Below are positions 53,346 to 59,510 of a stretch of DNA of 59,510 nt, in pieces (position 1 is the first letter of the stretch; each line of letters opens with the position of its first letter). Location of the stretch: the NCBI GenBank assembly GCA_029880265.1, contig JAOUOT010000017.1, positions 1 to 59,510 on the forward strand, written 5' to 3'. The stretch comes from Spirochaetia bacterium (lineage in GTDB: Bacteria > Spirochaetota > Leptospiria > Turneriellales > JAOUOS01). The notes under the pieces are model-generated. The model worked only from the letters and a program-made list of their open reading frames with translations, had not been told where the DNA came from and did not search any database. The translations under genes were made by a program, and so were the position numbers.

Positions 53346-55376
53346 ATGAAAAAACTCGCGTTATTCTTATTTCTTTCTGCGCTCGCCTCTAACATAGAAG
53401 CCGAAAACATATTAAAATTAAACCGAAACGTCGAATCTTACAATTTAGGTTCATATCTTAATTTTTACCAGGACGATTCTTTTGAAATAAAATTTGAAGA
53501 TATCTTAAAATCAGATGCGCAGGGAAAATTTCTGAAAAAATTCTCGTCTACGCCCGCTTTTGGTTTTATAAATTCGGCTGTCTGGGCCAAAATAACTATT
53601 GATAATACTCGCTTAAATAAAGAATGGCTTCTTCTTTTTGATTATGCGCTTATCAGTGAAATTGATATTTTTATTGAAAATCAAAACGGCTCTTATAAAC
53701 ATATACAATCGGGAATCGCCCGCGATATAAATACAAGATATGTCTTTTATCGAAAAATAATTCTGCCTCTCGATTTAGCCGCAGGAACAAAAAACGTCTA
53801 TTTTCGTTTTACTTCTGAAAATCCGCTTGATTTGCCTATAAGGCTTATTTCACCCGCGGAATTTGAAAAGATTAATAATCTTGAAGCTATTATTCTGGGA
53901 ATTTATTACGGAATTACGCTTGTTATGATTGTTTATAACCTGCTCATTTTCTTTTCAGTAAAAGATAAAAATTATTTATACTATATACTCTATATTACTT
54001 TTTACTGCATTGTTCAATTGGGCCTAGACGGATATCTTTCTCAGATTTTTTACGGAAAATATTATTTAATTGAACATAAACTTCGCTCTGTTTCGGCTTC
54101 TTTGGCGATAATATCGGCGATTTTTTTTACCAATAATTTTCTTCTTCTGAAAAAGAAACTGCCGGCTATGTATAAAATCTTAAAATTAATTTCTTATCTA
54201 TGCATGGCCCAAATCATAATCGCTTTAATCGATTTCACAACGGGACACAAAATCATATACCTCTTAATGTTTTTATCCATTATATTATTTGTCGTCATCG
54301 GAGTTTCACAATTTAAAACCGGCCGCCAGGCGCAGTATTTCTTTGCCGGATGGATTATTTTCTTAATTTCTGCCCTGATATATTCTTTCAGAACAATCGG
54401 AATATACATCCCCTACATGAGCGCTTATGGTATGCAGATAGGCTCCATCTTTATCATCATAATATTGGCTTTGGCCCTCGCTCATAAAATAAAAACGCTT
54501 AACGAAGAAAGAGAAAAAAATCTGATTGAAGCCCTGAAGAATAAACAAATACTTCTAAAAAAAGATATGGAATTTCAAAAAATAGCCCTTCAAAACCAAT
54601 TGGGCGAAAAAGAACGATCAATCACAAGAGGCATTCTAGAAGGGTTAATACCTCAGGGCGAAATACATAAAACATTTTTTTCATCTTTTATCTCTAATAA
54701 AAACATAGGCGGAGATTTTTTCGATGTTTTTAAGATTAATAAAAATAAAACGGCCATTTTCATGAGCCAGACTTCAAAGGTTGGTCTTACGGCTGCTATT
54801 TTATCTATTTTAATAAAAATTACGCTGAACAATTTGAGAACAGAAAAAAAACAAAGTTCTCAGTCTATTCTTAACAAACCTGTACAAATTATAAAATATA
54901 TGACCGATCAAATTTCGGACCATATTGAAAATAAAAACATAAATCTCTTTTATGGAATATATGATAATCGTAATAATAAATTTGAATATGTCAATAGCGG
55001 ATTTTTCAGCCCCATCGCGTTATCTTTAAACGAATTTAAAGATCATACCAATTTAACTTTTATCAACAAGAAATCTGCCCTGATGCAAAATGATATTTAT
55101 GAAAAAAGGAAAAAAACCGCCGAATTAAAAATTCAGAAATATCAAATCAAACCCTCTGAGAACATACTATTTTTTAATTCGGCCTTTGCCTCAATCGTCG
55201 GATTAAAAAGAGGCGTCAATGTCGATATTATATTAAAAACTGAAATTCTCTCTCTTCTAAGATCTGCCCATAAATATAAAATAAACATTCTTTTCGCTAA
55301 AATAAAAGAAATCATGTTAGATAAAAACAAATATGTTGAAAATCAAAATATATTCTTTATTAATCTAAATACCTGA
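53346..55376 (+). CDS. 7TMR-DISM receptor with degenerate SpoIIE-type domain
   Basis: A 676-residue protein with a signal peptide, DISMED2 domain (about 25-175), seven TMs (about 180-380), coiled coil (about 385-430) and a C-terminal SpoIIE-like domain. GGDFFD (455-460) is retained. The metal-binding DVTGHG motif of its paralogue is MSQTSKVG (about 473-480), the SAAHPPP motif is NSGFFSP, and SDGL is NSAFASIV. It has lost most acidic metal ligands, so it is almost certainly not a phosphatase. It may bind and sequester STAS proteins or act as a partner of the paralogue. It is divergent from 51131-53212. Confidence 0.85.
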   Translation: MKKLALFLFLSALASNIEAENILKLNRNVESYNLGSYLNFYQDDSFEIKFEDILKSDAQGKFLKKFSSTPAFGFINSAVWAKITIDNTRLNKEWLLLFDYALISEIDIFIENQNGSYKHIQSGIARDINTRYVFYRKIILPLDLAAGTKNVYFRFTSENPLDLPIRLISPAEFEKINNLEAIILGIYYGITLVMIVYNLLIFFSVKDKNYLYYILYITFYCIVQLGLDGYLSQIFYGKYYLIEHKLRSVSASLAIISAIFFTNNFLLLKKKLPAMYKILKLISYLCMAQIIIALIDFTTGHKIIYLLMFLSIILFVVIGVSQFKTGRQAQYFFAGWIIFLISALIYSFRTIGIYIPYMSAYGMQIGSIFIIIILALALAHKIKTLNEEREKNLIEALKNKQILLKKDMEFQKIALQNQLGEKERSITRGILEGLIPQGEIHKTFFSSFISNKNIGGDFFDVFKINKNKTAIFMSQTSKVGLTAAILSILIKITLNNLRTEKKQSSQSILNKPVQIIKYMTDQISDHIENKNINLFYGIYDNRNNKFEYVNSGFFSPIALSLNEFKDHTNLTFINKKSALMQNDIYEKRKKTAELKIQKYQIKPSENILFFNSAFASIVGLKRGVNVDIILKTEILSLLRSAHKYKINILFAKIKEIMLDKNKYVENQNIFFINLNT

Positions 55377-55385
55377 TAATTACTA

Positions 55386-56507
55386 CTATAACGGACTCAA
55401 AATTCCCGAAAGCGCCGGATTGGTCACCTTCGTATAAACCGTCGTGGTTTTTATATTCGCATGACCCAAAAGCTTCTGTATATACCTGATATCTGTTCCC
55501 CCCTCTAAGAGATGGGTAGCAAACGAATGACGCAAATCGTGCGGAGTCGCGTTCTTCGTAATTCCCGATATTTTTGCCGCCCTCTGGAAAACTTTCTGCA
55601 TTGACCGCGCCGCAAGGGGCCCGCCTTTTCTGTGAGAAGATTCAAAAACAAAGTCGTTAGGATTTTTTCTGTCAATAACGTTTTTCAGGTCTGCGGTAAG
55701 TTTTTGAGATAAAACTGTTATTCTGTCTTTTTTGCCCTTTGAACGCCTGACGCGTATTGTTAAATTTTCAAGATCAATATCTTTTACCTGAAGCTTTAAT
55801 ACTTCAGATATCCTCAAACCGCCCGCATACATTACGGAAAAAAACAAGCGGTGTTTTAGATTATGAATAACCGATAAAAATCGCAGTATCTCATCGCGAC
55901 TTAAAACTACCGGCAGAGACTTATCGCGCTTAAAGTTTTTAATATTTTCAATAAGATATGATTTTTTTAAAACCTCTGAATAATAAAGCACAAGCGCTGA
56001 ACGTAAAATATTCAAATATGACGTAGACGCATCGCGTTCGTCAATCAGATAAAGAAAATAATCGCGAATCATTTTGTCAGTCAGTTTATCAATAGATAAA
56101 TTAGTATCTAAAAAATAACGCTGCATTAACGAAATTACCGACGAATAATTTTTAATAGTTTTAAACGCCAGCGATCGCATTTTCAAGGTTTGAATAAACT
56201 CTACCCTATAAGGGAAATAAATCTTTCTCGCCTTTGGACGCTTTGCAACATGAACCCTTAAGAATTTAGGCTCAATAAAATGAGAAAGTTCGGCAAAAAT
56301 TCTACGAGGCATGAGAAGATAGTTTTTATAATAATTTAGAAGAGCCACGAATTCATATTTATCGATTTTTCCGTTTCGAAATAAAAAATATTTGAGCTGA
56401 ACATTGCCAACATACATAGGCTCTTTACCCGCCCAATTTCGCAGCAACCGGATATATTCCCTCGGTTCACGCGCCTCTAGTGAAAAGCCCTCTTTCTCAC
56501 TTTCCAT
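55386..56507 (-). CDS. Tyrosine recombinase (XerC/D-like) with N-terminal extension
   Basis: A 373-residue site-specific recombinase. The core-binding SAM-like domain is at about 100-190 and the catalytic domain at about 195-365. Catalytic residues are visible: Arg in GGLRISEVL, Lys in KGKKDR, HDLRHSFATH, LGHANIKTTTVYTKV (His and nucleophile Tyr). The 88-residue spacing between the first Arg motif and HDLR is XerC/D-like and leaves no room for the extra helix of integron integrases. The N-terminal 95 residues are not part of a normal XerC/D and are unrecognised. It lies beside an RHH gene and a second recombinase, with the palindromic array further on. Confidence 0.85.
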   Translation of the reverse strand: MESEKEGFSLEAREPREYIRLLRNWAGKEPMYVGNVQLKYFLFRNGKIDKYEFVALLNYYKNYLLMPRRIFAELSHFIEPKFLRVHVAKRPKARKIYFPYRVEFIQTLKMRSLAFKTIKNYSSVISLMQRYFLDTNLSIDKLTDKMIRDYFLYLIDERDASTSYLNILRSALVLYYSEVLKKSYLIENIKNFKRDKSLPVVLSRDEILRFLSVIHNLKHRLFFSVMYAGGLRISEVLKLQVKDIDLENLTIRVRRSKGKKDRITVLSQKLTADLKNVIDRKNPNDFVFESSHRKGGPLAARSMQKVFQRAAKISGITKNATPHDLRHSFATHLLEGGTDIRYIQKLLGHANIKTTTVYTKVTNPALSGILSPL

Positions 56508-56580
56508 ATGTACACTTTACAGATGACGGTCTTTTCTGCAATCATTTTTTAGAAATTTTTCAAAAAATAAATTGCTTGTT

Positions 56581-57096
56581 TTACAAAAAGCCCCAATACT
56601 GGTAATCTGAATATGCTTTAAAGCTGCGAAAATGCATAGCCAGTATTTTATTCTTTACGCTTCTGAAATCTTTTATCTCATAAATTATTTTGATCCCGTA
56701 CCAGAAGAGATTTTCTTTACTGACTTTTTTCTTCAATAACCTATCTAAAAACATGCACAGAGAAATACGTATCAATTGAGACACTGAAATTTTCAGTTGT
56801 ATTGCAGCGTTTCTTAATAAGATTTCATCGCAGCCGTATAGACAAAGCTGATGCCGATGGGTTATTTTTGAGGCATTTTTCTTGATACTTTTATGAAGAA
56901 TATTCATTTTGTTTGTCCAGCGGATGTTTTTCTTTAGCGTTACCTGAAAAACGCAATATCGGACAATCCATGAGAAACTCTTGCTGTGCATTTGCGCAGC
57001 AAGTTTTACATTTTCCCAAAGATATACATCCAAATGTACATTCCAGATATTCTTAATCTCTTCTTTTGCCCAGTGAGGCTGTTTATTACACTTCAT
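56581..57096 (-). CDS. Probable single-chain tandem ribbon-helix-helix protein
   Basis: A 171-residue basic protein. Two similar segments look like RHH (MetJ/Arc-like) units: VHLDVYLWENVKLAAQMHSK with FSWIVRYCVF (about 20-50), and HQLCLYGCDEILLRNAAIQL with SQLIRISLCMFL (about 82-117). Each has a short strand, a helix, a turn with Ser, and a second helix. Two RHH units in one chain could bind an operator as a pseudo-dimer. Between them is a Lys-rich linker and after them an aromatic tail. It sits between two tyrosine recombinases. A decayed copy is at 46069-46132. The family is inferred from pattern only. Confidence 0.5.
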   Translation of the reverse strand: MKCNKQPHWAKEEIKNIWNVHLDVYLWENVKLAAQMHSKSFSWIVRYCVFQVTLKKNIRWTNKMNILHKSIKKNASKITHRHQLCLYGCDEILLRNAAIQLKISVSQLIRISLCMFLDRLLKKKVSKENLFWYGIKIIYEIKDFRSVKNKILAMHFRSFKAYSDYQYWGFL

Positions 57097-57245
57097 ATTA
57101 TTATAATACCCTAAAAAAATAAAATCATTCCTCTATAAAATGAACTTTTTTAATAAATAATTCCAGTCTATCCGACACCATCCCCCGCTTTCTGTATCTA
57201 CTTATTAAATGCTTTTCAAACCGAAACGAAGCCGCTTCTCGGCAT

Positions 57246-58112
57246 ATGGATTACATTACACAGATGATACTCGACATGAAGTTTGCGGCGTTCAGCGACC
57301 GGACCATCCAGTCATACTCAAAAAGCGTCAGACTCGCGATAAAACAAATAGAAAAACATCCGGCCGATATCGATCAAAAAGATATCAACGAATTTCTTCT
57401 TTACCTTTATGAAAAAGACGCCGCCGGAAAAACAATGATTGTCTACTACTCTGCGCTGAAGTTTTTCTTCTCAAAAACCCTAAAAAGAAACTGGAAATTT
57501 GACAGAATACCCAAACTCGGCAATTACAATCGAAAACAGCCCCGGCCATTAACCCGAAACGAAGTAAAAATTTTGATTAAAAATGCCTCAAAAACGATAT
57601 ACCGCGTCATTTTTGCGCTAATGTATTCAGGCGGATTGAGACTCTCTGAAGCAAGGTTCTTAACTCTCAGAGATATTAACGAAAAAGAAATGATTATAAA
57701 CATCGAAAAAGGCAAAGGCGGATTTAGACGCCAGACTGTCCTGGCCAAAAAAGCTCTCGAAATGCTGAAAGAATACCAGGAAGTAAATCCGACCAGAGGG
57801 CTGCTTTTTCCCACAAAAAGATATGACTGCCATAGCGGACTCTTGTTCGGCATCCCCGAAAAAGGCAAACCCATAAGCCAGAGATCCGTCATTCGCGAAT
57901 TCAGAAAAATTTGCGAAAAAACCGGCATCCCGGGCATTACCTCTTCCCATTCTCTGCGACACTCATTCGCGACACACCTCATTGAAGACGGCCTCTCAAT
58001 CATAAGCGTCCAAAAACTCCTTGGACATAAATACCTGAAAACCACACTACAATACCTGAAATACGCAGAAATGCGCCCTGAAAAAAACTTCAGCCCGTAC
58101 GATATGTTTTAA
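57246..58112 (+). CDS. Tyrosine recombinase/integrase adjacent to the palindromic array
   Basis: A 288-residue recombinase of the small type often found near IS91-like and other mobile DNA. The core-binding domain is at about 1-100 (SDRTIQSYSKSVRLAIKQIEKHP). Catalytic residues are GGLRLSEARF (Arg), GKGGFRRQ (Lys), SLRHSFATH and LGHKYLKTTLQYLKY (His, Tyr). The region between GGLR and HSLR is about 97 residues and lacks the 20 to 30-residue insertion (I2 helix) of IntI integrases. It is complete and uninterrupted. Its 3' end lies 214 bp before the first repeat unit. No transposase accompanies it. Confidence 0.88.
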   Translation: MDYITQMILDMKFAAFSDRTIQSYSKSVRLAIKQIEKHPADIDQKDINEFLLYLYEKDAAGKTMIVYYSALKFFFSKTLKRNWKFDRIPKLGNYNRKQPRPLTRNEVKILIKNASKTIYRVIFALMYSGGLRLSEARFLTLRDINEKEMIINIEKGKGGFRRQTVLAKKALEMLKEYQEVNPTRGLLFPTKRYDCHSGLLFGIPEKGKPISQRSVIREFRKICEKTGIPGITSSHSLRHSFATHLIEDGLSIISVQKLLGHKYLKTTLQYLKYAEMRPEKNFSPYDMF

Positions 58113-58326
58113 TCCCACATTTCACAAACTCTGCCATTTTGCGAACTTTTACCACGCATTTAAAATCAAACAAAACAACAAGCCCCACCCACCCTTTCAT
58201 CGCATTTTAACCCGCCAGCCCCCCAAATTCCGAACATTTTACACGCATATTAACCTTCACAAAACCCCAAAGAAAACCATAAAACATTGACAAAAAGACT
58301 CCTTTTCACAAGGGTATCTAAAAGAA
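58113..58326. other. Gene-free junction between recombinase and repeat array
   Basis: A 214-bp C/A-rich stretch (runs such as CAAGCCCCACCCACCC) with no gene and no similarity to the repeat units. TTGACA (about 58287) is present without a well-placed -10. If the array is integron-like, this is where an attI-like site would be, ending at the GTT of 58327. Confidence 0.4.
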
Positions 58327-58402
58327 GTTATCTGAAAGAAACGGCTTTATTATGTAGGTATTTTCAGGCTGCTGGCCTACTTCTTCTCATTCTTATTTGT
58401 TG

Positions 58403-58580
58403 GTACGTTCGGTTTTGTTTTTTTTTATATTTTTTCCTGATAGACTTTTCTAACCCAGCAATCTTTTGTAAGTTTGGTTTTGATCTTTATTTTTTTTTTA
58501 TGAATCCTTGAAGACTCTTGTAAACGGGCATTATTTTGTATGTTTGGTTTTGATCTTTTTTGTTTTTTTTCAATCTTCCT
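58403..58580. repeat. Three degenerate 65-70-bp sub-repeats inside unit A
   Basis: GTACGTTCGGTTTTG (58403), GTAAGTTTGGTTTTGATC (58468) and GTATGTTTGGTTTTGATC (58538) each start a T-rich segment, the first two followed by AGACT. The same three lie 600 bp later in copy B. They indicate an older internal duplication. Confidence 0.6.
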
Positions 58581-58681
58581 TTTATTTTAATACAAATATA
58601 TTTTTAATTTAAAGAATATAAATTGTAATTATTTTTTTTTATATAATTCCTTAAAGATTTCTGCAAAGTATTAACAGATCT

Positions 58682-58947
58682 AAGCCGTTCCCTTCAGATA
58701 ACAACGACTACCAGCTGCGCTCCCTTTGGTCGCTCGGGTCGCGCTGTTAGCTGATCTTTAAAAAGATTTACGGCTGAAAGACTTATTCTCTTATAGAAAT
58801 TGGTTTGACGCTTGACCTAATTTGCAATTGCTTTTTACTTAAACGCTTTGATGCGCAAAAGCAAGAGCTTTATTGTTGCTTACAAAGCTGACAAAAAGCA
58901 ATTGCAAACTACTGGTAGCCGTCGACGTTATCTGAAAGAAACGGCTT
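58682..58947. repeat. attC-like large inverted repeat spanning the A/B junction
   Basis: Left arm 58682-58714: an AAGCC block, CAGATAAC (58695-58702), spacer AA, then CGACTACCAG. Right arm 58912-58947: CTGGTAGCCG, spacer TCGAC, then GTTATCTG (58927-58934) and a GGCTT block. The outer blocks match with two mismatches, the AGATAAC/GTTATCT core is exact, and the inner boxes have one mismatch (none if copy B's CGGCTACCAG is used). This matches the order R''-spacer-L''-variable-L'-spacer-R' of integron attC sites with the AAC/GTT triplets, but the variable part is about 197 nt, longer than known ones. Confidence 0.4.
58821..58908. repeat. Nested three-part hairpin in unit A
   Basis: TTTGCAATTGCTTTTT (58821-58836) pairs perfectly with 58893-58908. 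Inside, GCTTTG (58845-58850) pairs with CAAAGC (58883-58888), and AAGCAA (58859-58864) pairs with TTGCTT (58876-58881). In copy B the outer pair G58824-C58905 is replaced by T59427-A59508, so pairing is kept; the inner stem gains one mismatch. Confidence 0.75.
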
Positions 58948-59510
58948 TATTATGTAGGTATTTTTAGGTTGTTGGCCTACTTCTTCTCATTCTTATTTGT
59001 TGGTACGTTCGGTTTTGTTTTTTTTTTATATTTTTTCCTTATAGACTTTTCTAACCCAGCAATCTTTTGTAAGTTTGGTTTTGATCTTCATTTTTTTTTA
59101 TGAATCCTTGAAGACTCTTGTAACCGGGCATTATTTTGTATGTTCGGTTTTGATCTTTGTTGTTTTTTTTCAATCTTCCATTTATTTTAATACAAATATA
59201 TTTTTAATTTAAAGAATATAAATTGTAATTATTTTTTTTTATATAATTCCTTAGAGATTTCTGCAAAGTATTAACAGATCTAAGCCGTTCCCTTCAGATA
59301 ACAACGGCTACCAGCTGCGCGCCCTGATCGGGCTGCTCGGGTCGCGCTGTTAGATGATCTTTAAAAAGATTTACGGCTGAAAGACTTATTCTCTTATAGA
59401 AATTGGTTTGACGCTTGACCTAATTTTCAATTGCTTTTTGCTTAAACGCTTTGTTGCGCAAAAGAAAGAGCTTTATTGTTGCTTACAAAGCTGACAAAAA
59501 GCAATTGAAA
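58927..59510. repeat. 600-bp repeat unit, copy B (cut by the window end)
   Basis: Second copy, complete except for about the last 20 bases. It differs from copy A mainly in the loop 59320-59343 (GCCCTGATCGGGC in place of TCCCTTTGG) and in scattered substitutions. The arm at 59282-59314 repeats the left arm of the large inverted repeat with CGGCTACCAG. The array may continue beyond the window. Confidence 0.95.

Larger units (their letters stand above)
58327..58926. repeat. 600-bp repeat unit, copy A
   Basis: First copy of a direct tandem repeat. Every position from 58327 aligns with the position 600 bp later, starting exactly at GTTATCTG; upstream of it (TCTAAAAGAA versus TAGCCGTCGAC) there is no similarity. 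By eye the two copies are about 97% identical outside one loop. No convincing ORF with a ribosome-binding site is present. Contents: three T-rich sub-repeats beginning near 58403, 58468 and 58538, and the nested inverted repeats described separately. Confidence 0.95.

Noticed and set aside
57246..58112. Calling the recombinase an integron integrase (IntI)
   Set aside because: The spacing between the GGLR and HSLR motifs is too short for the IntI-specific insertion, so I only call the array integron-like.
58287..58511. 74-residue open frame across the start of repeat unit A (hydrophobic LLLLILICWYVRFCFFLYFF)
   Set aside because: The first part lies in unique sequence and the rest in the T-rich repeat; the frame has no ribosome-binding site, and copy B lacks the unit-A start. 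Phe/Leu richness follows from the T-rich DNA.
58327..58702. MITE with 21-bp terminal inverted repeats
   Set aside because: The arms at 58327-58347 and 58682-58702 are inverted repeats, but the matching sequence continues outward beyond both ends at the A/B junction. The junction-spanning repeat (58682-58947) explains them better. Kept as an alternative.
58703..58760. Short 60-nt attC site from AGATAAC to GTTAGCT/GTTAGAT inside each unit
   Set aside because: The ends look attC-like, but pairing inside is poor and asymmetric, and unit boundaries do not fall there.
58703..58926. tRNA or CRISPR array in the repeat region
   Set aside because: No TPsiC-type or acceptor-stem pattern is seen, and the repeats are 600 bp long with no short regular spacers.

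Overview
The window is AT-rich DNA from a Gram-negative bacterium. It encodes an AsmA-type protein, an MCE lipid-binding protein, a predicted outer-membrane barrel and several lipoproteins. A spirochaete is my best guess, as inference only. The reasons are several 7TMR-DISM receptors fused to SpoIIE-type phosphatases, degenerate lipoboxes, a LysM/coiled-coil lipoprotein of a kind common in spirochaetes, and many genes with poor Shine-Dalgarno sites. The hydrogenase-maturation genes suggest a [NiFe]-hydrogenase and an anaerobic or facultative lifestyle. No rRNA, tRNA or CRISPR array was seen.

Layout. 1-5.3 kb: the start of a lipoprotein gene, a lipid-kinase homologue, a GPH sugar:cation symporter, an AsmA-family protein and an orphan HPt protein. 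5.3-11.6 kb (minus strand): a tight run of a secreted Ig-like protein, folC, a small membrane protein, gcvT, a cold-shock-domain fusion and pgeF. 11.7-17.6 kb (plus): a SufU/IscU-type scaffold, an MBL-fold hydrolase, a large secreted propeller protein, and a two-gene MCE unit whose ABC ATPase has lost nearly all catalytic motifs. 17.6-24 kb (minus): rho followed by a lipoprotein, a GerMN protein, a flavoprotein and an SH3 protein, then the LysM lipoprotein and a STAS protein. 24.1-26.1 kb: a DUF3332 protein and a small restriction-modification pair whose nuclease carries a one-base frameshift. 26.3-31.9 kb: clpP-clpX-lon, facing Nif3-like and infA genes. 32-35 kb: an MCP-like protein and two secreted helical proteins. 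35-37.6 kb (minus): HAMP protein, TauE/SafE exporter, thiol-type ArsR regulator, TsaC. 37.8-43.6 kb: a beta-barrel protein and a kinase / response regulator / hybrid kinase operon. 43.8-46 kb: elbB, a mazEF pair and nadE. 46.2-48.9 kb: hypC-hypD-hypE-hypA. 48.9-55.4 kb: three 7TMR-DISM/SpoIIE proteins, one apparently catalytically dead. 55.4-58.1 kb: two tyrosine recombinases flanking a probable tandem ribbon-helix-helix protein.

The last 1.2 kb (58327 to the window end) is the most unusual stretch. It holds two copies, about 97% identical outside one loop, of a 600-bp unit with no convincing gene. Each unit carries large nested inverted repeats, one of them supported by a compensatory base change between the copies. 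The units begin exactly at a GTT triplet and their arms are arranged like R and L boxes of an integron attC site, only longer. They lie just downstream of a tyrosine recombinase that lacks the integron-integrase insertion. I propose an integron-like or other recombinase-driven palindromic array. A remnant of the RHH gene near 46.1 kb suggests that module has been copied or moved before.

Signal transduction is heavily represented: HPt, STAS, three SpoIIE-type proteins, two histidine kinases, one response regulator, an MCP and a HAMP protein. The STAS protein is a plausible, unproven target of the SpoIIE phosphatases. Start codons are often uncertain because ribosome-binding sites are weak; where I moved a start, the entry says so.
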